From Companilactobacillus alimentarius DSM 20249 (GTDB taxonomy: Bacteria; Bacillota; Bacilli; Lactobacillales; Lactobacillaceae): a stretch of DNA of 64,000 bases. The translations under genes were made by a program, and so were the position numbers. This document shows positions 57,065 to 64,000 of this stretch, in pieces. The DNA lies in the NCBI RefSeq assembly GCF_002849895.1, contig NZ_CP018867.1, forward strand, positions 1,426,001 through 1,490,000, in the 5' to 3' direction. The stretch's first letter is position 1, and every line of letters begins with the position of its first letter. Below the pieces are notes generated by a model. It was not told the DNA's origin. It ran no database searches and saw nothing but the letters and a program-made list of their open reading frames with translations.

Positions 57065-59794
57065 ATGCAAGACGAAAATTCTTACGAACCTACTTCATCC
57101 GAAAATTCTGATTCGGATCATGTCCCGATACACGATTCAAAACAATTATGGGAATTAACTGAGGATGAGTTAGTCAAACTTTACCAAACCGATGCTGAAA
57201 ACGGCTTAAGTAATGAGGAATACGAACGTCGCTTGAAAAAGTCCGGTCGTAACGAACTGGAGACGAAGAAAACTTCCAAATTCGTTCAGTTTATTAAGCA
57301 ATTCAACAACAGTATCATTTATATCTTAGCTGCTTCAGCCATTATGACTTTATTTATGAAGCGGTATTCCGATTCAATCGTTATCGGCCTTGTCATCATT
57401 GCCAATGCCATTATCGGTTACATTCAGGAACAACAAGCCGGCAACGCTCTGGAAAAAATCCGAGAACTACTGGTTTCAAAGAACTTTATCTTCCGTGGAG
57501 GCGAGAAACTAGAGGCCGATTCACGCGATTTAGTCGTCGGTGATCTAGTTAATTTGGAAGCCGGAGATTCCGTCCCTGCCGATATTCGACTAATCTCCGC
57601 CGATAATCTAAGCGTCCAGGAATCCGTTTTGACCGGGGAAACTAATCCAGTCGATAAAATTGAGGAACCTATCACGCAGGCTAAATTACCTCTGGCTGAA
57701 AGAAAGAATATGGTCTACGCTTCGACTGCCGTAACTAGCGGTTCTGGACTGGGTATCGTCATTGCTACAGCCGCTGATACCCAAATCGGTCAGATTCAAG
57801 ATTCCGTTGAAACTGTCAAGGAAAAGCCAACACCTTTGATGAGAAACTTGAATTCTTTAGGTTTTGGTCTATCCGTTGCTATCGTTGTAGCCGCAGTCTT
57901 ACTATTTATCATTGGTTACTTCATTGATACTTACAGTTTACCAACCCTTTTGATCTCCGTTATAACGATGGTCGTCGGTTCTATGCCCGAAGGTTTACCT
58001 GCTAGTACCTCAGTTGTCTTAGCTATGGGTACAAGAAAGATGACTAAGCGAAACGTTATCGTCAAGTCATTGCCCGCCGTAGAAACTTTAGGTGCGGTTG
58101 ACATCGTTAATACTGATAAAACTGGTACTTTGACTAAGAATGAAATGACCGTCAAAAAAGTTGTTACTTTGGATCATACTTTTGACGTTACTGGCGTTGG
58201 ATATGATGCTGACGGTGGAGTCGATTTCAAGGGTAATTTGGAACTAGGCAGTAAGAAATATGACTGGACCAAAGATACTAATATGAATTGGCTGGTCAAT
58301 ATTGCTGGTCAAACGACTGATGCTCAACTCCACTTTGAAAATAATCGTTGGGAACTAAACGGTGAACCGACTGATGGTGCTTTAACGACGCTTTATCGAA
58401 AAATTGCTGGCAAAGACCCCGAAGTTGATGAGGTCGATTCATTGCCTTTCGATTCCGCTTTCCGTTATTCCGCTCGTTTAGCTAATTTCAATGGACAACG
58501 AATCCTTATGGTTAAAGGTTCACCTTCTACTATCATTAATTTAAGCAAAAAAGAAACTGATGAAAATTATTGGAACAATACCATCAAGAAACTCTCCGCT
58601 GATGGTTTAAGAGTTGTTGCTTTAGCATATAAAGTAGTTAGCTCTGACACAGATTCAATTGATCAAAAACAGATCAGTGATTTGAATCTAGCTGGTATGG
58701 TGGGAATCATTGATCCACCTCGTGAAGAAGCTAGAGCCTCAATTCATGAATTACGTATGGCTGGTATCAAGGTCAAAATGATCACTGGAGATCATCCCGA
58801 TACCGCTTCAGCAATCGCCAAAAGATTAGACTTAGACTCTGTCATCAAAGCTGTCACTGGACCAGAAATCGACGCCATGTCCGACGACGAATTGAAAGCA
58901 AAAATTGATGATTATAACGTCTTTGCTCGGACCACTCCTGCTAACAAATTACGAATCGTTCGGGCCCAACAAGCTAACGATCACGTTGTTTCCATGACTG
59001 GTGACGGTGTCAATGACGCTCCTGCCTTAAAGCAAGCTGATATTGGTGTTGCCATGGGTATCAAAGGTACCGAAGTTGCTAAAGAATCAGCCAACATGGT
59101 CCTAGCCGACGATGACTTTGCTGACATCGTTGTGGCTGTCCGTGAAGGTCGTCACGTCTTTGACAATATCCGTAAAACTATTCGTTTCCTATTACCAACT
59201 AGTTTTGCCGAAGGATTAATTGTGGTTATCAGTATCTTGCTTGGTCAAGACTTGCCACTTTATCCAGCTCAATTGCTTTGGATCAACATGGTTTCAGCCT
59301 TGACGATCCAATTCGCCTTTATTTTCGAACCACCGGAATCAGGTATCATGGCTCGTGGTCCTAGAAATGTCAAAGCGGGACTGTTGACCAAGCTCGATAC
59401 CTTCGAGATCGTCTATGTTTCCTTCTTAATCTCTGGATTAGGGATTTGGGCTTATGATATGCTGACTCGACAAGGAATGCCTGAAATTGTCGGTAGCACC
59501 ATGGCCTTAAACATTATCATATTTGGAAAGATCTTCTATCTCTTCAATTTAAGAAACAATTATCCGGTCATTTCTAAATATTTCTTCCAAAATAAAATGG
59601 CCTTTTATATCGTAGCAATTCTGATCGTCTTACAAATGGGAATCGTCTACTTGCCATTCATGCAAGATATTTTCCATACAACTAATATTAACTTTGCTTA
59701 CGGTTGGGGCATCCCTATTATCATGGGAATAATCGTCTTGATCGTAACCGAAATTGGAAAATTCATTCGAGTACGAGTACTACGTAAAGGTTAA
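57065..59794 (+). CDS. Cation-transporting P-type ATPase (P2-like)
   Basis: A 909-aa P-type ATPase of the P2 shape: an N-terminal cation-ATPase domain (LYQTDAENGLSNEEYERRLK), actuator SVLTGETNPVDK, phosphorylation loop NTDKTGTLTKNE, KGSP nucleotide site and hinge MTGDGVNDAPALKQADIG. M4 has MPEGLPAS. In M6, Ca2+ pumps have an NxxTD ion site; here it reads WINMVSALTIQFAF, without the Asp, so a Ca2+ substrate is doubtful. A Na+, K+ or H+ role is possible. ATG 57065 has AGGAGA. It overlaps no gene but lies 13 bases before the ASCH gene. Confidence 0.88.
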   Translation: MQDENSYEPTSSENSDSDHVPIHDSKQLWELTEDELVKLYQTDAENGLSNEEYERRLKKSGRNELETKKTSKFVQFIKQFNNSIIYILAASAIMTLFMKRYSDSIVIGLVIIANAIIGYIQEQQAGNALEKIRELLVSKNFIFRGGEKLEADSRDLVVGDLVNLEAGDSVPADIRLISADNLSVQESVLTGETNPVDKIEEPITQAKLPLAERKNMVYASTAVTSGSGLGIVIATAADTQIGQIQDSVETVKEKPTPLMRNLNSLGFGLSVAIVVAAVLLFIIGYFIDTYSLPTLLISVITMVVGSMPEGLPASTSVVLAMGTRKMTKRNVIVKSLPAVETLGAVDIVNTDKTGTLTKNEMTVKKVVTLDHTFDVTGVGYDADGGVDFKGNLELGSKKYDWTKDTNMNWLVNIAGQTTDAQLHFENNRWELNGEPTDGALTTLYRKIAGKDPEVDEVDSLPFDSAFRYSARLANFNGQRILMVKGSPSTIINLSKKETDENYWNNTIKKLSADGLRVVALAYKVVSSDTDSIDQKQISDLNLAGMVGIIDPPREEARASIHELRMAGIKVKMITGDHPDTASAIAKRLDLDSVIKAVTGPEIDAMSDDELKAKIDDYNVFARTTPANKLRIVRAQQANDHVVSMTGDGVNDAPALKQADIGVAMGIKGTEVAKESANMVLADDDFADIVVAVREGRHVFDNIRKTIRFLLPTSFAEGLIVVISILLGQDLPLYPAQLLWINMVSALTIQFAFIFEPPESGIMARGPRNVKAGLLTKLDTFEIVYVSFLISGLGIWAYDMLTRQGMPEIVGSTMALNIIIFGKIFYLFNLRNNYPVISKYFFQNKMAFYIVAILIVLQMGIVYLPFMQDIFHTTNINFAYGWGIPIIMGIIVLIVTEIGKFIRVRVLRKG

Positions 59795-59807
59795 ACGAGG
59801 TAAAATT

Positions 59808-60266
59808 ATGGATATTCCAACTTATTGGAAAAATTTTAAACAGCAACATTCAGAAGTCACTACTGACGACTACGAAGCCTTTTCTCTTGGCAATCCAAAT
59901 GATATTGCACAACAGGATAGTTTGGCACATTTAATCAGTGACGGCATAAAAACTGCTACAACTTCAGCTTATGACCTCTATGCCCAAGACGAAAGCGATC
60001 CTTTGCCTAAAGTTGGCGAATACGGAATTATCTTGGATGGTCATCAACAACCACTTTGTATCACTAAAACTGTGGTCGTTGAAATCGTTCCTTTCCTACA
60101 AGTTTCCGCTGAACACGCCTACCACGAAGGTGAAGGTCCACGAACTTTGGATTATTGGCGTAAAGAGCATTGGAAGTTTTTCAAGAACGAATATAAAGAG
60201 GAACATCATGAGTTCAATGAAGAATTACCTTGCGTTTGTGAAGTTTACAAACTAGTTTATAAATAA
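59808..60266 (+). CDS. ASCH domain protein
   Basis: A 152-aa ASCH-fold protein (PUA-like RNA-binding or coactivator-like). ISDGIKTATTSAYDLYAQDE, EYGIILDGHQQPLCITKT and the long C-terminal YWRKEHWKFFKNEYK are typical of the bacterial YqfB-type group, some of which hydrolyse N4-acetylcytidine. ATG 59808 follows ACGAGG; the longer frame that runs into the ATPase gene is rejected. It is probably co-transcribed with the ATPase. Confidence 0.88.
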   Translation: MDIPTYWKNFKQQHSEVTTDDYEAFSLGNPNDIAQQDSLAHLISDGIKTATTSAYDLYAQDESDPLPKVGEYGIILDGHQQPLCITKTVVVEIVPFLQVSAEHAYHEGEGPRTLDYWRKEHWKFFKNEYKEEHHEFNEELPCVCEVYKLVYK

Positions 60267-60280
60267 GCTTATTAAGAAAA

Positions 60281-60322
60281 TAGTTCTGAGTGAAGATTAG
60301 ATTCTTTACTTGGAACTTTTTT
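60281..60322 (+). terminator. Terminator after the ASCH gene
   Basis: AGTTCTGAGTGAAG pairs with CTTTACTTGGAACT, then TTTTTTTG. Confidence 0.75.
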
Positions 60323-60332
60323 TGATTAAAAC

Positions 60333-60374
60333 AAATAGACCAAGATAATCAAAGTACGATTGCCTTGGTCTATT
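60333..60374. terminator. Bidirectional terminator with the AATCAAAGTACGATT core
   Basis: AAATAGACCAAG...CTTGGTCTATTT arms, closed by AATCAAAGTACGATT. It separates the convergent ASCH and RNase H genes. Confidence 0.8.
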
Positions 60375-60414
60375 TGTTTAATGCGTAAAAACTGACCATG
60401 TTTGTTCCGTTCTC

Positions 60415-61095
60415 TTACATTTTATCCATGGTTTCATTCAATAGTTGATCCACACGGTTATTGCCGACATTTTCAGCGTGCCCCTTAGTCCATTCAAAAG
60501 TTTTCTTCGGTACAGTCGGTAACAGTTGATCCAATTCTCTCCACAATTCCACATTTGCTACAACTTTTCCATCAGCTTTTTTGAAGCCTCTTCTTTTCCA
60601 GCCGTTGAGCCAATTCTTAGTAATTGCGTTGAGGACATATTGTGAATCTAAGACAAATATCGCATTTTGTTGGTTGATTTTAAGCTCATTTAATCGTTTA
60701 ATACTCTGAATTAGGGCCATTATCTCCATGCGGTTATTAGTTGCTCCAAATTCACCGTCAGTCCCTTCATATACTTGGCCGTGATTGTTGATGTGATAGG
60801 CCCAAGCGGCTCTATCAGAATCTTTCACGTGTCCACCTTTAACGTTACCGTGGTTTCTCGAACCACCATCGGTATAAACTACTATGTCAAAATCTTCGAT
60901 ATTAGAAACTTTTTGCTTAGTAGTTTTCTTTTTACTATAGGAATCTTTGCCGTCAAGAAAAGCTTGTGCTTGGGCTTTGTCTGGAAAACTTTTGTATCTT
61001 GCTCCAGTAAATCCTTCGACTTGTTTCTTACATTCAGGCCATGTTAAATAGATTCCTGGTTTTCTTCCGTGTCGTACTGCATAATATTTTTGCAA
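60415..61095 (-). CDS. rnhA: Ribonuclease H with N-terminal viroplasmin-like domain
   Basis: A 226-aa type 1 RNase H that removes the RNA strand of RNA-DNA hybrids. The N-terminal hybrid-binding domain (about 1-45) is YYAVRHGRKPGIYLTW. The catalytic domain has Asp in VVYTDGGSRNHGN, Glu in ATNNRMEIMAL, Asp in FVLDSQYVLNA and the last Asp in NNRVDQLLNE. The TTG at 61095 is 6 bases from GAGGT, while ATG 61101 touches it; the TTG is therefore preferred, though the ATG would add only two residues. Confidence 0.9.
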   Translation of the reverse strand: MQKYYAVRHGRKPGIYLTWPECKKQVEGFTGARYKSFPDKAQAQAFLDGKDSYSKKKTTKQKVSNIEDFDIVVYTDGGSRNHGNVKGGHVKDSDRAAWAYHINNHGQVYEGTDGEFGATNNRMEIMALIQSIKRLNELKINQQNAIFVLDSQYVLNAITKNWLNGWKRRGFKKADGKVVANVELWRELDQLLPTVPKKTFEWTKGHAENVGNNRVDQLLNETMDKM

Positions 61096-61163
61096 TGTCA
61101 TACCTCATTTGGTTAATTTTTCTCAATAATAATTATATAATAATATCTTGTTGGGGTGAATTT

Positions 61164-61919
61164 ATGAAAAAAGGGCAATGGCCGATTCTTTATATCCACG
61201 GATTCCGTGGTGGAGATTATACGACTCATAAAATGATTGAATCAGCTTTAAAAAGCAATGGTAAAACAAAGGACCAATTTCTCAAAGCAATAATTGATTG
61301 GCGAGGAAAGGTTACATATGAAGACACTTGGACTGAAGATGAGCATCCTATTGTTCAGGTAGTTTTTCAAAATAAATGGGTCGGCAGCAACCAAATGGCA
61401 TATTGGTTGGCAAGACTATTATTTGACTTACGCTTAAAACATGAATTCACTACCTATGATGCAATTGGTCACTCACTTGGTGCGGTTTCACTAGTACTAG
61501 TCAACCTAAAGGAAAAAATGCGTCCCTATATGCCAAGATTAAAAAAATTGGTACTCATAGCGGCTCCGTTCAACGGTATTATCGGTCTAGGTGATCTTCC
61601 CAACATTAACCGGATCAAGCCGAATGGGCGTCCCGCTTTTATGAGTCCGACGTATTTTAGAATTTTTATGAATAAAAATAGTATTTCAGACGATTTACGA
61701 GTTTTGAACATTTTTGGAAATGTCGGCGATCACTCAAATAGTGACAAATACATCTCCGTTACATCTGCTAAGTCTATTTCATACATTCTCAAGCCTAGAG
61801 TTAAGGAATACACTGAATATCTCATTAAGGGCTCAAACGCAGAACACTCAATGCTTCATGATGATTCAGAGATTCTAAAAATGGTCAACGGGTTCATTTA
61901 CTATAATCCGCTGTCATAA
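61164..61919 (+). CDS. DUF915 alpha/beta hydrolase
   Basis: A 251-aa hydrolase-fold protein of the DUF915 family. The oxyanion loop is LYIHGFRGGDYTTHKM and the nucleophile elbow DAIGHSLGAVSLVLV (GHSLG, Ser). A late His is in NAEHSMLHDDSE. Many family members are secreted, but this start (ATG 61164, after TTGGGGTGA) gives no signal peptide. A longer upstream frame would add a hydrophobic stretch, but it has no RBS. Likely an esterase or lipase. Confidence 0.85.
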   Translation: MKKGQWPILYIHGFRGGDYTTHKMIESALKSNGKTKDQFLKAIIDWRGKVTYEDTWTEDEHPIVQVVFQNKWVGSNQMAYWLARLLFDLRLKHEFTTYDAIGHSLGAVSLVLVNLKEKMRPYMPRLKKLVLIAAPFNGIIGLGDLPNINRIKPNGRPAFMSPTYFRIFMNKNSISDDLRVLNIFGNVGDHSNSDKYISVTSAKSISYILKPRVKEYTEYLIKGSNAEHSMLHDDSEILKMVNGFIYYNPLS

Positions 61920-61972
61920 CGTTATATAATTACAATACGTTCAGTTTTAACAGAGATTTGGAGGGGATTTCT

Positions 61973-64000
61973 ATCAAAGCTTGGGAACTATTCAAATTAG
62001 ACATAAAGAGGACATTAAAATCCAAGCCCGCAACGTTATTAATGCTGGCTCTGGTTATTTTACCTTGTCTGTACTGCTGGTTTAACGTTTGGGCCCTTTG
62101 GGACCCATATTCTAACACTAGCGATCTAAAAGTAGCAGTCTATTCAGCTGATACGCCAGTCAAATTAGAGGGTCAAAAAATTGAGATTGGTGATCAGTTA
62201 GTCGATAACCTAAAGAAAAATCATAAATTAGGTTGGACTTTTGTCGATTCTAAAAAAGAACTCGATCAAGGTGTCAAAGATGGCTCTTATTACGCTGGAA
62301 TTTACATTCCAAAAACTTTTTCAAAAGACATTATTAGTTTCCTATCAGGAACTATCAAGAAACCGAATCTAGTCTTCTCGGTCAATCAGAAAATCAATGC
62401 CATAGCCCCGAAGTTGACCGAAACAGGGGCGACAACTTTACAGAATACAATTTCTTCAGAATTCGTCGGTACAATCAGTAAGACCGTTACGCAGGCGTTA
62501 AACAAATCGGGAATGGATCTAAAAGATAATCTTCCGATGTTGCGGCGTTTCGAGTCACTCCTTGTAACGACCGATGACAATATACCTGAATTACAAAATA
62601 TTATGGACAAAGTGCAAAAAGCTAACACGATGGTCCCTAATTTGAATCAAAAACTTAATCAAGTTAACGATATGTACGGCTATCTTCCCTTATTAAATGA
62701 AGATGCTAACAAATTAGTTAATATCAATAATTATATGCCGCTAGCAGATGTTGGCGACACCGCTTCAAAACAATTAAAAAATAAGATTCCTGAAATTCAA
62801 AATGCGGGAACTCAAATTAATGAGGTCGATTCCGACTTTGGTAAAATCAGTGATCTTATGTCTTCTAGCATCACTCAAGTTGAAAACGGACTAGGTGTGA
62901 TCCAAAAGGTTCAAAACGTTATGCCTGACGTTCAAAAACTTGGTCAAGACGCAAAGAATGCGACTGATAAAATTACTAATGAATTGATTCCTAAGATTCA
63001 ACAGGCTTTGCCAGTCATCAAATCAACTATTGATACTGGTTTATCCATGGCCTACAACCTAGGAAAACAAATCAGCAGTTCATCCGAAATGGTTAACACT
63101 TTAATTGATAAGATTAAAGAAGACCCAACCAATCAACAATTCAAGGAACAATTGAAGACGGTCATTCAAAATGTTGAAACTGATGCTACTCACTTAGCTA
63201 AGATTTCTCGACAAGTAGCTTCATCGTTGACCGATCTACAAAATCTCTTTAATCGTCTTGCCGAAATGTTGGGCCGTGATCAGACAACTATCTTCAATCA
63301 ACCAATTCAACACTTAAATGATCTCGCCGCGCTCAACGATACCTTAGCTACTAAAGCTAATGATATTTTAAATAATTACGACAGCCTTGATACGACCGAG
63401 TTACAAAGTAAATTGACTGATCTACAATCTCAAGCTGACAAAGTAACTTCCGGCATCGCTTCAGTAAAAGATTTAAACATTCTCGACAGCGTTTCTAATA
63501 TTGTCAATGATGTCAATTCGCTCTTAAAAGAAGCCAGTTCAACATTGGGTGAATTCAACACCGATATAATTCCGGCTGTTCCCGGATTGTTGAATAACAC
63601 CGAAGGTATCCTTAAGACTGCCTTGTCATACTTACAAAAATATCAAAAGCAACTGCCTGCAGTGGGTAATGAGATTCACGATGCTAATCAAATGCTTAAC
63701 GGTAATATGAATAACATCGTTACAGGAATCAACTTGCTAAACGATTTCTACACTAATGATTACCCTACTTTGAAAAATAAATTAGCCAAGGCAACTTTCT
63801 TTGTTCAATATCAACTGCCATCAATTGAAAATGAATTGACGACTACTTTGAACTTAGTCAACTCTAAAACACCTGAATTAGAACAAGCTCTTTCATCAGC
63901 TAATGATTTTGCTGAAAATGATTGGCCACAATTGAAAAAAGACGTTCACCACTCAGCAACGCTCTTAAAGAAGGGCAAAAAAGATGTTGACTTGAACGCC
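61973..64000 (+). CDS. YhgE/Pip family membrane protein (3' end beyond window; non-canonical start)
   Basis: The frame is open from before 61973 to the window end (676 codons seen). The N-terminus (LKSKPATLLMLALVILPCLY, then WALWDPYSN) is the YhgE/Pip signature: one membrane helix and an outside domain. A very long helical, Gln/Asn-rich coiled-coil region follows, as in EsaA- and Pip-like proteins. The C-terminal membrane part is beyond 64000. The RBS GGAGGGG (61960-61966) points to ATC at 61973; no ATG, GTG or TTG is suitably placed. The TTG at 61958 would sit on the RBS. A role in type VII secretion-like export or phage infection is known for relatives. Confidence 0.85.
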   Translation, partial: MKAWELFKLDIKRTLKSKPATLLMLALVILPCLYCWFNVWALWDPYSNTSDLKVAVYSADTPVKLEGQKIEIGDQLVDNLKKNHKLGWTFVDSKKELDQGVKDGSYYAGIYIPKTFSKDIISFLSGTIKKPNLVFSVNQKINAIAPKLTETGATTLQNTISSEFVGTISKTVTQALNKSGMDLKDNLPMLRRFESLLVTTDDNIPELQNIMDKVQKANTMVPNLNQKLNQVNDMYGYLPLLNEDANKLVNINNYMPLADVGDTASKQLKNKIPEIQNAGTQINEVDSDFGKISDLMSSSITQVENGLGVIQKVQNVMPDVQKLGQDAKNATDKITNELIPKIQQALPVIKSTIDTGLSMAYNLGKQISSSSEMVNTLIDKIKEDPTNQQFKEQLKTVIQNVETDATHLAKISRQVASSLTDLQNLFNRLAEMLGRDQTTIFNQPIQHLNDLAALNDTLATKANDILNNYDSLDTTELQSKLTDLQSQADKVTSGIASVKDLNILDSVSNIVNDVNSLLKEASSTLGEFNTDIIPAVPGLLNNTEGILKTALSYLQKYQKQLPAVGNEIHDANQMLNGNMNNIVTGINLLNDFYTNDYPTLKNKLAKATFFVQYQLPSIENELTTTLNLVNSKTPELEQALSSANDFAENDWPQLKKDVHHSATLLKKGKKDVDLNA

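Noticed and set aside
61041..61163. N-terminal extension of the DUF915 hydrolase
   Set aside because: It overlaps the RNase H gene on the other strand and lacks an RBS, while ATG 61164 has one.

Overview
The window is low-GC DNA from a Gram-positive of the Lactobacillales. The best fit is Lactobacillaceae, perhaps a Companilactobacillus-like species. The reasons are strong AGGAGG-type ribosome binding sites, many TTG starts, LTA-synthase-like enzymes, a PTS/LicT beta-glucoside operon, WxL-like surface proteins, a YhgE/Pip protein and a DinR-type SOS box. The genus is an inference. No rRNA, tRNA, CRISPR array, prophage or intact transposon was found.

Layout. 1-5.1 kb: a truncated EamA exporter and two LTA-synthase-like genes, the first frameshifted. 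5.3-7.8 kb: a flavodoxin-fold reductase, a YitT protein and a beta-hydroxyacid dehydrogenase. 7.84-8.6 kb: a tandem array of 127-bp units, each an imperfect long hairpin, then another long inverted repeat. 8.6-12.7 kb: a tightly coupled operon of an XPD-like helicase with a fused nuclease-like domain, a PD-(D/E)XK-like protein and an sce7725-like protein, behind an SOS box. 12.7-24.9 kb: RlmA, a YedK peptidase, DUF805, paired fluoride channels, Gnd, a RacA-like protein, a CNNM/CorC protein, a GT-C-like membrane protein, a HAD phosphatase and a P-type ATPase. 24.9-29.6 kb: a beta-glucoside operon (licT-bglP-bglA) with two LicT antiterminator/terminator switches and CcpA sites.

30.2-33.5 kb is an AT-rich accessory patch. 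A LytTR response regulator and a divergent histidine kinase are flanked by two versions of a peptide/small-membrane-protein cassette, both decayed to different degrees. 33.6-45 kb holds an MFS transporter, prs, yueI, a MerR-controlled SDR/SRPBCC operon, a second MerR regulator, an ABC exporter, a GT2 glycosyltransferase and a PTP-like phosphatase. 45-50.5 kb carries a zinc-ribbon membrane protein and two tandem WxL-like secreted proteins. 50.9-64 kb holds a glycerophosphodiesterase, nagA behind a NagR-type operator and a cre site, ddl, a PTS EIIC, a DUF1002 protein, a second P-type ATPase, an ASCH protein, RNase H, a DUF915 hydrolase and a truncated YhgE/Pip gene with no canonical start codon.

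The strongest leads are the 127-bp hairpin array, the SOS-controlled helicase-nuclease operon next to it (whose helicase lacks the usual Fe-S cysteines), and the decayed peptide-signalling locus. All calls come from reading the sequence; no database search or folding program was run.
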